Assembly (NCBI GenBank): GCA_026168455.1
Contig: CM047429.1
Span: forward strand, 35,076,066-35,140,065
Direction of reading: 5' to 3'
DNA: 64,000 nt
Origin: Theocolax elegans
Taxonomy: Eukaryota > Arthropoda > Insecta > Hymenoptera > Cerocephalidae
The notes under the pieces were generated by a model. That model saw only the letters and a list, made by a program, of their open reading frames with translations. It ran no database searches and was not told the origin of the DNA. The translations under genes and the position numbers were made by a program. Shown one piece after another: positions 12,106 to 23,948 of this stretch (its first letter is position 1; each line of letters opens with the position of its first letter).

Positions 12106-13242
12106 ATGAACCTTAAACCTGGGGTAGTATTTGGAAATTTCGTCGCACGAAACCGCGCCGGCGAACTTATTGCGGAATGCATCAACACTAATTACGAAAC
12201 GGTAGAAATCGACACACCGTTAGTTGAGATACATGCTTGCGAAACTGTAAATACCTGGAGTACAAATTTAGCCGGTGAGGACGGTGACATAGACTTTCAA
12301 GAAGATAATGCCATATGTCTACGGAGAATTTTCTATAACAAACAAACCAAGAAACATAATGAAATAGAGCAATTAAATGCGCGTCTTCAAAAAATCGAAA
12401 AATTACGCACGGACCGCGTCGACAAAATTATGGCTCTCGCTGATTTCAGTGGATGTAATAACAAGGAAATTGACAGCATAAGAAGTATAGTTGAAGACTT
12501 TTCTGGGGTCTTCGATCTCGAAGGCGAACCTCTGCATTCAACTCATCTAATAAAACATAAAATTGAACTTACATCCAACAGTCTCATACAAAACAAACGC
12601 TACAGATATCCACCAATTTTAAAGGAGGCAATGGAGGTCGAAGTACAAAAACTCCTCGACCAAGGCATTGTCGAGCCATCTAGATCAAACTCCTCCTCTC
12701 CCATGTGGATAGTTCCAAACCGATCAGACAAAAAAGGTAATAAAAAATGGCGCCGTGCGACGAACTTCAGGCAGCTCAACGAACTCACAGTTGGCAGTTC
12801 GCATCCCCTGCCATTCAAAAGCGACATTCTAGAACATCTTGGAGCATCCAATTATATTACGGTAATGAATCTCAAACAGGGTTATTTCCAGATCAAAGTG
12901 CACCCAGAATCAGCCCAATTTACTGCATTTTCCGCTCTAGTTGAAAAAAATGGCCATCCACACCTACAGTACAACCGTATGGCCATGGGACTTAAAGAAG
13001 CCACCGCAGCGTTCACCTGAGCAATGGCGTTAGCCATGGCTGGGCTTCAAGGTGAAAAGATTCAAATATACCTCGATGATTTAATGGTATTTGGCGAGAT
13101 ACTCGAAGAGCACAACAAACGACTCAGACGAGTACTTAAACGGTTACTCGAAGCTGAACCCGAAATGGGACGATTAAAACCGATCCTGAAAAACTCGACT
13201 CAGTACGTAAATACCCTAGACCAACAAATACTAATAAAATAA
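12106..13242 (+). pseudogene. Reverse transcriptase part of Gypsy-type pol
   Basis: Shows the Ty3/Gypsy RT signatures: the primer-side region KRYRYPPILKEAMEVEVQKL, the ATNFRQLNELT stretch, MNLKQGYFQI, MAMGLKEATAAF and the catalytic QIYLDDLMVF. A single in-frame TGA lies at 13018-13020, just before the YLDD region; after about 13170 the sequence loses homology and ends at a stop. In life it would synthesise cDNA. It follows the protease and precedes RNase H. Confidence 0.92.
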
Positions 13243-13763
13243 AACAATGGCTTGGATTTGTAGGGTATTACAGGCGATTTATCCCTAACTTTGCAAAAAT
13301 AGCAAGAATACTGTCCAAACTGCTGCGACAAGGCACTAAGTTTATCTGGAATACAGAACAGCAAGAATCGTTCGAAAAACTCAAAGATATTTTATGCAGC
13401 GAACCCGTGCTCAAAACACCCAATTTAGCACAACCTTTTATAGTCACCACCGACGCCTCTGACTATGCTATTGGTGCCATACTAAGTCAAGGCAAACTTG
13501 GTCAGGATCGCTTATGTGCTTACGCGTCGAGATGTCTACGCGGAAGCGAATTACGCAACCCAACGTACGATAAAGAACTGTTGGCCGTCGTATTCGCAAA
13601 AGACCAATTTATGCACTACCTACATGGAAGAAAATTTACCGTCGTGACTGACCACGAACCACTCAAGCACTTCCACACAACGAAGAAATTAGACTTACGA
13701 GTTGGTCGTTTAAAAGCCGCCCTTCGTGGTTATACATTTGATATAATTTATCGACCAGATTAG
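13243..13763 (+). pseudogene. RNase H part of pol
   Basis: Open from about 13407 with upstream thumb or connection remnants (GFVGYYRRF-type). Ty3/Gypsy RNase H motifs: VTTDASDYAIGAILSQ, the YDKELLAVVFA glutamate motif and VVTDHEPLKHF. It ends at a stop near 13761, where the family would continue into the integrase zinc domain. The RT-side junction is frameshifted. Confidence 0.88.
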
Positions 13764-14878
13764 CAATAATTAGAGATCTAGAAATACTTTCGCTAAAAGA
13801 ATGGGCCCTATTCAGCGAGATATTTGAACGCATATTTACAGGAATTCCATTAACAGCAGTATTCTACCTAAACAATCTGCCAGTTCCTCCAACTGAAGAT
13901 AGATATAGAATCATAAAAGAGTACCACGAACCTGCTATAGGCGGTCATCGAGGCAACGGCAAAACATAAAAAAGTCGCACGCGACTTCTACTGGCGTAAC
14001 TTACGACCGGATGTAAAATAATTCATACAAAGATGCGCCGTGTGCCAAAGCAACAAACTGGTGCGATATAAAACATGTCTCCCGATGATCATAAGCAATA
14101 CACCCTCTAGACCATTCGCTCAGTTATCGCTTGATTTTTACAGCATAAGACACACTAACTAAATATATCATCCTCACACCAGTGAAATACGCTAACGCCA
14201 AAGAAGTTGCCCGTGCCATGACAGAGAAGATTATAGCCTATTTCGGTCCTCCAGCATCCAAAATAAATTACTTGATGAATTTGCCAAGATATTCAAAATT
14301 AACAAGTACTGTACAACAGCATACCACCCACAATCCAACGGTGGAATTGAACGCATGCACCATACGCTTACAGAATACTTCAGAAAATACGTAGAAAAAA
14401 CCACAGACTGGCCAAAATGGACGACCATATGCCAACACGCATATAATTATACGGAGAATGAAAGTTCAGGATACATGCCCCATGAACTCCTGCTAGGCTT
14501 CAAACCGCGAACCCGATCCAGTTTTCCACCTAGCGATCACTTCGAAACATACAACGACTACGTAACTGAAATGACTACCAATCTAGCGCAAATTCAAACT
14601 ATAGCAGCTATGAATTTTATTCAATCCAAATATCGATCTAAATTCTACTATGATCAGCGTCTAAACGCAAAACAATTCAGAGAATGCGAGATAGTCAGAC
14701 TGTTAAAAGAACCCAAAAAAGCAGCCTAGCGAAAGAATACGAAGGACCATGTGAAATCATAAAAGTAAACAATAAAACACACAATGTCGTAATACAAAAC
14801 AGTAAAATAACAAAAACGGTTCATGCGAATAAACTTAGAAGAGCAATAGATGTAATAGTTGACAATGCAACGATTTAG
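13764..14878 (+). pseudogene. Integrase part of pol
   Basis: Fragments of a Gypsy integrase: an HHCC-like piece (HEPAIGGHRG near 13930, then CAVCQSNK near 14040), a core remnant with AYHPQSNGGIERMHH containing the catalytic Glu, and a long C-terminal domain ending near 14876. Several stops and at least two frame changes (near 13970, 14160-14280 and 14728) break it; the central catalytic Asp region appears shortened. It inserts cDNA in functional relatives. Confidence 0.83.
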
Positions 14879-15025
14879 ATCATTTTTTTTATTTTTAGCG
14901 CGGCTATCGGACGCGGTAAACCAAAAAAAATGAAATCAATCCATCACCCTCTTAAATAATAATAAAATAAAACAAAATTACCAATATAAACAACTCTGCA
15001 TTTTTGCAGGGCTAACCATGGAAGT

Positions 15026-16423
15026 ATGCAAAGCCGTTCAGCCAATATACGTGAACCAGGAGAGGATTATATTACTAACATAAATAATAATCCGGGTTTA
15101 ATAACAGAAAAGATTAGACCCCTAGACATATCAAACATTGAATGGAGAGTCATACAGAAAATAAATCTAAAACCATTTTTTTATACGAGTATTAAACTTC
15201 TAAGTATGTTAGAACACATTGACATCCTTTGCAGTCCTATCCTAGAACCGTGCACAATGTATCCACGCCTCGAGAGTCTAAAATCAGAAATTCTCACAAT
15301 CGAGCAACAAGCCGAACGCATCGTTTACATGCTACAAAGCCACGAAGATAATAGAGAAGGTTCACGAAAACGTAGATCTCCCCTACCCTTCGTAGGCAAA
15401 ATAACGAAATTTTTATTTGGTCTGCTTGATGAAAATTCAGAAGCAGAGTTGCAAAATGCGATAGAAACCACAGCCAACGATACGCATAAACTCGCCATCT
15501 TATTAGAGAACCAAACCGACTTGGTCGAGCACGAACTATCAAGTATTACAATAAAGCAAAACAACTTACAAAAGGCAATTAAGACCTTATCGACCAACAT
15601 GCGCAACAATATTCACAGGCAAGCTTTAAATAACGCAATAGAAATCTTGACCGACAACGTACTTCAATTCAAGCTAAATACAGAAATCCTAACTGTCGCT
15701 ATATTATTCGCGTCCCGAATTGTAATACACCCACGTTTTATGTCCCCAAACTTTGTCAAAAGATCTGTCGACCTAGTTCGCGATACAGTACTTATTGCTG
15801 AATTTCCATCGTGGAACGGTATACCTTCAGTTATTCAACTTGCTAACATCTCTCGCCCATCAATCATATTCACTAACCATACACTTATTTATCGGCTAGC
15901 TATACCATTATTAAACCCTCAAAAATTTGACCTATTTAAAGCCTGACCAGTACCAGCCCATCAAGAAACAATGAATAGTACATACACCTTTGCCTATATA
16001 TGGCCTGACACACAATATATAGCCATTAGCAAATCACACAAAGTATACATACCTTTCACACAATTTAAAATCGATGCCTGTCGATCACTCAATTCGTTAC
16101 TTATATGTCAACATACCGAACCTATTCGATCGATCAATACAGATGTCCCATGCGAAGTAAAATTTTCAACAGATATAGTACTAAATAACTTAAATAGTTG
16201 TAATATTAGACATACATTATAAATACATGGATTTTCTCTACTAGTAAAGCAGAACTTCTTTTCATTCAGTGCAAACAGTTCGAACAAATTACACTAGAAA
16301 TACAAAATACAGGCATACTCAAATTGCGTCCCGGTTGTTCTGCATATTCCTTAAATGCCCAGCTGTACGCTGATAGAGAAATCATTTAAAAAAATCCAAT
16401 ACTAAACTTTAAACAAATAATGC
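15026..16423 (+). pseudogene. env, surface and fusion part
   Basis: Errantivirus-type envelope glycoprotein. A furin-like site RKRRSPLPF at about residue 113-121 is followed by a hydrophobic VGKITKFLFGLL stretch and a long heptad-like helical region, the arrangement seen in Env/F-type fusion proteins. The frame is open 15026-15946, continues past an in-frame TGA (15944-15946) to 16222, then shifts frame and runs to the TTAA-flanked insertion at 16424. An old endogenous copy, clearly inactive. Confidence 0.8.
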
Positions 16424-16427
16424 TTAA

Positions 16428-17412
16428 GGGGGTCGCGTACTCAATTTTTACCAACCGTTGGTTGAAAAATACTTCAATCTAGATAAATATAAAGAATTTC
16501 GACAAACTAGAAGATAGGTGCCCTTTCTTTTGTAGTTAGGTATCACTGTGCAAAGTTTCTATTTATTATATTGAGGCATTGAAGAGAAAACCTTGTATAA
16601 AAAGCACTATCTACGGCGTCCACATAATGAAAAGCAAGGTTTTCTCTTACAGGCATTAATAAAATGACTAGAAACTTTGTATAGAAGTAAATAATTATCT
16701 AATAAAGGGCATCTAACTGTTTGTTTTGCATAGTTTTATAAAACTAAAAGTGTTTTTATTATCATTATTAAAATAATATTTTACGCTAGATGGCAGTACG
16801 CACGGATCATGGCAAGCTAGAATATGCTTTCGCCGCCGCCACTATCGACATCACGCATGCGCATGTGTTTCAGATTCGAGACAAATAGCCGAGCAAAATA
16901 ATTTGATTTGACTCCTATAAAATTTTTAATTACGTGTCATACTGATACTCATATTATGACTAGTTGAATTTTCGACATGGCAAATTGAACCGTACTACGT
17001 ATTTATCATAGATTCAATGTAAAAGGAAACGTTCTGCTATCGTTGGTCTTGAGTGTAATGTCATATTTTTTCAGTATGTAAAAAAATAAATACGTATAAT
17101 CGAAATACGTACAAATTCCGTAAACCAAACATACGTAACATTTATTATATATGTATATATCGAAATATGGATTATAATAGATAATAGAAAATGCATATAA
17201 GTGAAATACGTTATTTTTTAATTTTTATATTGGAAAAAAATAGTCACACTATTTTTATTATGATGCTACCGACATAAGTGGTGCCATCTACGATCACTTC
17301 GATTACGACTTGCTATAGATGGCGCTCTTGATGATAGTTATCATTTCTTATATATAACCAGCATTACCGGCGATCAGAACGGTAAAATCGCAGAATTGAG
17401 TATGAGACCCCC
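16428..17412. mobile_element. 985-bp TTAA-flanked DNA element in env
   Basis: Bounded by TTAA at 16424-16427 and 17413-17416. Ends are inverted: GGGGGTCGCGTACTCAATT on the left and the complement of GGGGGTCTCATACTCAATT on the right. TTAA target choice suggests a piggyBac-type non-autonomous element. It contains an internal inverted repeat (AAGAGAAAACCTTG with its complement near 16574-16650). No transposase. Confidence 0.85.
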
Positions 17413-17416
17413 TTAA

Positions 17417-17819
17417 TGTTACATCTTTAATAATAACGGCAAACATATCAATGGCGTACGTCGCGCAAGCACATAGCACGTTACTATCACAAAGTACGAG
17501 TCAACCCCTCGATCCACTCGGAACAGACACCAATACACTAAGCGGAAGCACTCACCTTCGGGCCATTATCGAGAAAGCAAAAGAATTATCCCGTTTTAAA
17601 TCAGTCACGTGCAAAATCGAGAACCTAAATGTTTTATCAATCTCTGGTTACATAATAATAGGAACAATAATTTTGGCACTCGTGGGTTTTAAATGCTTTC
17701 TTTTGAACGGGCAGAGACGTAGACAATAAAACATTAGGCGACGAAACGAAGACATCCCTCTTAATCTCGCAATGCAGGAATTAGCGAAAAATCGCAGAGC
17801 GGCTATCATTCCAGCGTAA
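17417..17819 (+). pseudogene. env, membrane anchor and tail
   Basis: Continuation of env after the inserted element: an open stretch to 17729 with one membrane span (GYIIIGTIILALVGFKCFLL) and a basic cytoplasmic tail; a shifted frame continues the tail to a stop near 17817-17819. The transmembrane anchor at the end of env fits insect errantivirus glycoproteins. Confidence 0.75.
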
Positions 17820-18216
17820 GCTATGCAGTAGCCAATGTTAACATACGTTCAACAAAATATCATATCATGAATATAAACTTTTATGAAATAACTAAGTGAA
17901 CATTAATTATATTTTATATATTACCGTTTTATAATTATTATATTCATGCATAATATTGTATTCTTTATGTAATCTACCCGAACATATGTTATCATAATGC
18001 ATTAAATAACTTTATTGTTTCTCAATATTATGTAATTTTTACTATATCGCCACATACACATGTATACACAACACAAATAAACATTTAATTGCAAGCAGCA
18101 CTGCGGCTGCATCATATAAACACGTATCGATATACGTCACAAACTCATATATCCACACACCACTCCATATTATACATACAATAGTTAGTAAGGACACTAA
18201 CTCCGCGGCTTTGGAC
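17820..18216. other. AT-rich interval after env
   Basis: About 400 bp of AT-rich sequence between the env tail and the LTR-like repeat. No polypurine tract is obvious next to 18217. No gene seen. Confidence 0.35.
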
Positions 18217-18479
18217 GTGTTACGGATGCGCTGAGAGGATAGCGGTGAACCTCACCGTACGAGGTAACGCGTCCATGCTTGCCTCAGCGTCGCGTATTCA
18301 AAACCTTCGTCCGGTGGTCCGCCACTCTCACGGCCCAAAAAGTGCAAGCTTGCACTGGCACCTGGCCGTGCGTAGCTCCTCGCAGACGCGCACCGAGACA
18401 GTAGACAGAGAGTCGAGGCCCAGCGTATCCACGCGAAAACCTACATCAGGTACGCAAGAGGCGACTCATCCGTAACATA
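18217..18479 (+). repeat. LTR-like dispersed repeat, copy 2
   Basis: Runs from TGTTACGGATG to CATCCGTAACA, a perfect 11-bp inverted end with the TG...CA rule of LTRs, 263 bp. It shares most of its length with 846-1075. It could be the 3' LTR of the upstream retrovirus, a solo LTR or a small non-autonomous retroelement. Confidence 0.65.
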
Positions 18480-18842
18480 TTTTGATAATTTTTTAAAATT
18501 TTAACTCTAAATTCACCTGTGCATGTATTAATTACAAAGTATATATGATTTTAATCGGCGTTTCCGAGCTAAACTGCGTTATTCAATATTTTCTCAAATA
18601 TTGCACAAAGCCCTCTTTTTAGTAGCTTCCTTGTATATCGCAAAGTCTTAAATTTTGCCAAAGGTATTATAAAATTAATTTAAGAAATATCGAAAATGAA
18701 AAAAATCGTTATTTGGGTAATTGTTTTTTTATTAGTTACGAGGCTCTAAAGTTAAGGCAGAAGAAAAACTTTGGGAAAATTGTATAATTTATGTGCTTTT
18801 TTTTTAATTGTAGCTAATTCCCTTTTATTCTGAAAAATTTTA
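18480..18842. other. AT-rich interval, nothing recognised
   Basis: Low-complexity T-rich sequence without an open frame or repeat that can be named. Confidence 0.4.
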
Positions 18843-19165
18843 TTGGAGCTTATGGGAAATTAATTTTTTTGATTTTAATACATGCAGGCTTATGCGAAAT
18901 TAATTCATTTGATTTTTGGAATACGGGGAACATATAGGAAACGAATTTTTGCGATTTTTGACATATGGGGGCTTATGGGAAATTAATTATTTTGATTTTT
19001 GACATACGGAGAACTTATAGGAAACTATTTTTTTTTAATTTCTACATATAGTTGCTTATGAAAAATTAATTGTTTTGATTTTTGACAAATGGAGGCTTAT
19101 GGGATATTAAATCTTTTGATTTTTAACATCTGGGGAATTTATGGCAAATTATTCTTTTGATTTTA
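18843..19165. repeat. Degenerate tandem repeat of about 42 bp, about 8 units
   Basis: Units resemble GGCTTATGGGAAATTAATT followed by a TTTGATTTTTGACAT-like half and a GGGG-like end; successive CTTATGGGAAATTAA-type words recur about every 42 bp from 18845 to 19140. Units have diverged considerably, so the array is old. Confidence 0.7.
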
Positions 19166-19676
19166 AAGAAAGATATCGCTATGCTTATTATATATACAAT
19201 GATACTCACTTTTATTTTTATTGTATACTAAGAAAAAAGTAATGTTTAGTAATTAGAATTGAATTAATTTCACATATTATCATTAATATTGCTTATTACT
19301 TTTACACTTCTTCTTCTTTATTTACAAATCTAAAAATTATACTATATAGAATTTATTTAATTTCGTTTCTAATATTAATATAGTTATTAAATATAAAGCG
19401 AACAAAAAATGTAAATCGCGAGCAAAGCGAGCGTTATTTGCTAGTTTTTTTCCGTGGGAAAGTGGAGAAATCTTTCACAAGACGACGACGAGGGTCCGTA
19501 CTCGCCGACAGTGCCGGAATCTTACCGGCTAAAACTCAAAACCCAACGCTTTCATCTGCCCAGCCCGGAACTGTTTTTCACATTACTTCAAGCTGGGAGG
19601 CATGTCTGTGACATGCGTCGTTCGTTCCTTATTCTTTCCGCCTACGTTGAGACTGCCACTTACCGTGAAACAGCCT

Positions 19677-20705
19677 TCATTGCGGTTTCGAACGCGCGCC
19701 GAAAGGTGGCACAGGTCCGGACCCCGCCATGTGAGATACTCCCTGAGCACCCTTTGATCGACAAAGGAAACATTGGGGAGCACTCTTGCAATTCTTAAGG
19801 TTGTGTCCAGGCTCGCCGCACTTGTAGCATGACGAAGACCTGTCCACTCCCTTACACTTCCGTTTTGTGTAATCGAAGTCTAGGTACCGATAGCACCTCT
19901 CGACCAAAACTCGATCCCGAACGCGACAGCTTACAAACCCGATGCAAAGATGTCGCATCGCATTTAGCTTGTCAGTGGTCTCGTGATCTAGCTTCACGAT
20001 GGCTGTCTTTTGTTGATTGCGGTTGGGACTCAAAAGCTTCACCTCTCGGCTCTCAGGCGAAGACGCGAGAACTTTATTTAGGGCTACGACCACTTCGTTC
20101 CTCGTTGTGAGAGCGTCCAGGTCTCTTATCTCCAGGGTCACCCTTCGATCTCGGATTCTATCTTCTCCCATACCTTGAGTAGCCATGCAGACTTTCTCCG
20201 CGAATGCTGCTACGTCCGTCTTTTTGCTCAGCCGGAGCAGGACATCTCCCCGCCCTGTCGGCCGTACGCTCAGAACCTGGGCGCTACTGTCGTCCGGATT
20301 GACTTCCTTTCGGAGCTTCCCCAAGACTTCAGAAAACGTACGGTCTCTCGCGACAGTGACCACCAGAGTGGATACCGGCGCCATCTGGCGCTTTCTTCTA
20401 TCAAAAGACGCCTGTCCCGACTTGACCGACGGCTTTTTTCCCGCCACTGACGCGGACTTGGATTGCTCCTTGTCCATGCCACGTGGTGGTACCTTCTTTC
20501 GAGGCTTCTTCTTCTTTCGGCTCTTAGAAATCTCGGGGAGGGGGCTTTGGGGGCCCTCTCTACTTCTCGTTTGAGCCTGCATTCTAGCTGTAGCCGTAAA
20601 GACGGCTTTAGCTATAATGTCTCTTCTCTTAGGCCGCCGACGATTCTCGTGACCAACTCGATAATCCTCGACTTGGCACTTGTAATCGTCGACTGCCGAA
20701 AACAT
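19677..20705 (-). pseudogene. ORF1 (gag-like) of R1/TRAS-type element, main part
   Basis: About 342 codons. A basic Lys/Arg-rich N-terminal region (KKKKPRKK) precedes a globular region with VLSVRPTGRGDVLLRLSK, typical of R1-group ORF1, and then CCHC knuckles: an altered first one (CYRYLDFDYTKRKC), then CYKCGEPGHNLKNC and CFLCRSKGAQGVSHMAGSG. It is frameshifted near 20700 against its N-terminal coiled part. The first knuckle has lost a canonical Cys/His arrangement. In the family it binds element RNA. Confidence 0.85.
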
Positions 20706-21100
20706 CTTTTTGGTTTTCCCGTAGAACTCAAGGTAAGAGTGTCTACGGTCTTCAGCCCTGTCTTGACGACCATGGAGATGTTAGGCTGCTTTGCACAAGC
20801 AGCCAATATAGCCTGGAGTTCGCTCTTTAGATGGTCGTAAGTGGAGTCGATGTGCTCCTGCGCCTTCTCTACCTTCTCGTATTCCTTGCGGAATATTTCT
20901 ATCTCCTCTTGCGATTCCTTACTATAGGCAAAGATGCCACTGATGGCACTACCAAGGCTGGTAACGTTGCCGCTTCGTAACCTGCTTGCGGATGCATTAC
21001 TCAACATCTGTAACGACGGCTGCTGTTGGGGGTTTTCTTTCGAGGGCCGCACCTTTGACGTGTCCGTAGAACGCAGCACTTCCTCATCATTTTTCTTCAA
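20612..21100 (-). pseudogene. ORF1 N-terminal part of the same element
   Basis: About 160 codons read from near 21100, overlapping the main ORF1 frame by about 90 bp in a different frame; the true junction lies near 20700. The sequence is charged and helix-prone (EEIEIFRKEYEKVEKAQEHI), compatible with a coiled coil for multimerisation. Start choice is uncertain between clustered Met codons just inside the GC-rich leader. Confidence 0.6.
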
Positions 21101-21233
21101 CTGTTTGGTCCACGGAGGCTATTTTGTTTAACCCTTACCCTTCACGCAAGCGTGATGAGCTTTCTTCCATCCGCCACCCGGGGGACGCGCTGCTTACGGG
21201 AACAGGAAACCCCGCGCGGGTTATTTGCTAGTT

Positions 21234-21962
21234 AATCAATTAATATTTACCTGTATTGTACATCAATCGCGTGTTACACAGTTTCATGCGAGGAAGGGAC
21301 ACGTTACATATATTATGAAAAAAAAAAAAAAATTTCATATTTATTGAATAATGTAACTTAATCTTTAGATTTTTTATTTGCACGCATAATTTAATTTTAC
21401 TGTACAATAATACAAATTAGTTGCTTAAATATAATGTAAATATCAGAGAAAAATTTATAAATTATAATCTATTATACTATGGTTCTAGGTACAATTATTT
21501 AACTGTAGATGAGTTAATTAAAAAATAGTAATTTTTATCACTAGAGTAAAAAATAAAGTTAAATTTAATATATGCTTTATATCCGAGTGACAATCTCTGT
21601 TTTGCATATTTATGCAAAAAAATGCACTTTTACACATCATTGAGAATTAGTATTGTACGCATTTTATGAGTAAACTATATTTTTTAATCACAGTATTTGT
21701 GTAATTAAATTTTTCAAGGTTTTATGATAAAATAAGTTATCTTACACACTTAAATTGGTGCGTAAACTTGTATTATACATATACAATGACAAAAAATAGC
21801 GTTTACCACATAAATTCAAATCGAATTTTATATATTAACAGTATAATATACTATTCACGTATATTAAATTTGTTTTACATATGAAGTGTTTATATAGAGA
21901 AACATGGTATCCTAAAAATACTATTTGTTGAACAAAAAGTTCAAGCACATTAAAATAATACA
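21234..21962. other. AT-rich interval, nothing recognised
   Basis: No open frame, repeat or signal that can be supported. Confidence 0.4.
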
Positions 21963-23018
21963 TTTGTCCGTCTTTGTCCGTCAACTTTGAGCACAAACAA
22001 CGTTCTTATTTATGCTTGAAAAGGTCTGAAAATTTATAGACGAGTAAATACAAGATTCCAGCCCTAAAATTTCGAAATAACCACTTCTTTCTACCTTACT
22101 TTTTAATTTTAAAAAAGCGTGATATTTTTAAGATAATTTTTGTTTGAATGAGGTCTTGGTGATAGTCGTATCCATGAAAATTTCGACTCAAAATGTCCAA
22201 ATAATAAAACTATATACATAAAAACTTCATTTTTCATCATTAAGGGGTTGTATGATCACCCTTAAATTACACATCTGCAAATAATCGCTCATTTATGGAT
22301 TTATCTAAAAAAAATCGTTGCGGCTTTTGAAAATAGGTAAAACTGAGGAGAATCATATCTCAGATAATAAAAAACATCTTTTCTTTTATTATCTAAACTT
22401 GAATTTCGTTACCATTCAATAAAAAAGCACTAACGGTTGAAGATCGACAGTTTTTCAAAAATACTATGTTCAGTACCAGCATTTTATTTTCATCCCCAAC
22501 TCACCTCTACAATCCTTATACACTCGAACAAAAGTGTTATGGAATTAGAATTTTTAAAAATTTACAAATGAAATATTATAAAACGTTGGTATTGAAAATT
22601 GTATTTTTTAAAAGCTGCCCATTTTCACCTTCCTGTGCTATTTTGTGGAGTAGTAATGAAATTTTCACCTTATATAACAATAGAAGACATTATTTGTATT
22701 ATCTGCGATATGTTTTCCCCAGTTTTACCTGTTTTCAAAAGCCGCAACAATTTTTTTTCAGATAAATCCATAATTGAGCGATTTTTTGTAAAGATGTATT
22801 TGTAGGGGTCGTCATACAACCCCTTAATGAAGAAAAATTAATTTTTTATATATATAGCTTTATTATTTGCACATTTTGAACCGGAATTTTTGTGGTTCTA
22901 GCTATCACCAAGACTTTATTCGAGAATGCGATTTAAATACAAAAATTATCTTAAAAAATCACGTTTTTTTTAAATTGAAAAATAGGGTAGAAGGTGTGGT
23001 TTATTCAAAATTTTCGGA
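21963..23018. mobile_element. Palindromic element, left arm, centre and most of right arm
   Basis: Sequence from about 22066-22400 is repeated inverted at about 22640-23015 (for example CTTGGTGATAG against CTATCACCAAG, and GGGGTTGTATGATC against its near-complement). The outermost part of the left arm (21963-22060, with TTGTCCGTCAACTTTG) finds its partner only at 36407-36523, beyond an LTR retroelement. The palindrome was therefore present first and was split. Open frames inside it are chance. Confidence 0.8.
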
Positions 23019-23320
23019 TGTTGCGACTTGATTTATTTAATTATGATTGGAATCTAATAATCAGAATCCGGAATAAATAAGAAGGACAGTTTATTTTTGT
23101 GTTGACAATGAATTTATGATTTCGATAACTATTCGCCCGGTATTTTTGCTCGTGGTGTAAACGCGATCGTCGTTGGCTTTTAGCATCAAGTTGGGATTCG
23201 GTTGCGTCGAAAGTGCGCTAGACGTAACCGGATTCTTTTGTGCATGAGAAAGTTTATTCTACTTACAATTTCTAATATAGATATATATTATTAATTTATT
23301 TATTTATTCTGGACGTAATA
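23019..23320 (-). repeat. 3' LTR of the minus-strand retroelement
   Basis: About 302 bp, plus-strand TGTTGCGACTTG to GGACGTAATA. It matches 34549-36406 around the later insert, sharing GGAATAAATAAGAAGGA, TATTCGCCCGGTATT and GACGTAACCGGAT. On the minus strand it is preceded by an AGGAGTGAGGG purine tract at about 23321-23334, the expected plus-strand primer position. Confidence 0.78.
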
Positions 23321-23948
23321 CCCTCACTCCTATAGTAGAGTATAGGGTGAATGTCGTGAGCGCTTACTCTACGATACAATTAAGTTTGGATGCTTACTTC
23401 CGGATTTTTTATTTAAAATACTAAATCTTAATTCTTCAAGACTTCGGTCACTAAAAAATAAAAATAGCTCTGAATAACTTAAGGCTCCAATCGTAAATGG
23501 TGTAGAGCGTATAACCATGGACGAAGGTGTCCATAAGAACCTTACAACAGTGAAATACAAATATCACTGCCATAACTCCAACGCAAAATGAGCAAATTTA
23601 AGGAAACATGATAAATGATGATTAAAATAATTATCTGATATTTTTTAGAAGGATTCTTTGTCTATGAGATTTCTAAATTGTCCGTTTTAATGGGTAAGAT
23701 TTTGATGAGAGGCGTCTGACGATAGTTTCTAATAAAGATTGTTGCCTGGTCGGAAACATTAAATGATCGTGAAGCGGTTCAAGATCAGCGGCCGGATATA
23801 TCGCTAGTTACGAAATTCCTTAATTCCTCATAACTCCAAGTGGAGGCTTCCATTGGTGGGATTACTTGAGGAGCCTTTGTGGTGGAAACATTGGGAGTAA
23901 GTTGGATCCACATACTATCTACTTCATGATAGATGGGACAACATTATT

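Larger units (their letters stand above)
8972..17819 (+). mobile_element. Errantivirus-like Gypsy endogenous retrovirus, decayed
   Basis: Gene order gag, protease, RT, RNase H, integrase, env on the plus strand, with an insect-type env carrying a furin site: the layout of Ty3/Gypsy errantiviruses. Every gene has stops or frameshifts. Two later elements sit inside it: a fold-back in gag (about 9939-10621) and a TTAA-flanked element in env (16428-17412). The LTR-like repeats at 846-1075 and 18217-18479 may be its LTRs, which would mean the R1-like element also inserted into it, but no purine-rich tract is obvious before the second copy. Confidence 0.88.
19447..21220 (-). mobile_element. ORF1-only non-LTR retrotransposon derivative
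   Basis: Flanked by a perfect 13-bp direct repeat TTATTTGCTAGTT (19434-19446 and 21221-21233). On the minus strand it begins with a GC-rich 5' leader near 21220, carries ORF1 with zinc knuckles and ends near 19447 in a short A-run, without endonuclease or RT. The clear target duplication shows that this 1,774-bp unit was inserted as such, so it is an internally deleted copy or a non-autonomous family. Confidence 0.85.

Noticed and set aside
19454..20840. Several plus-strand ORFs of 90-130 codons
   Set aside because: Antisense shadows of the GC-rich ORF1 of the 1.77-kb element.
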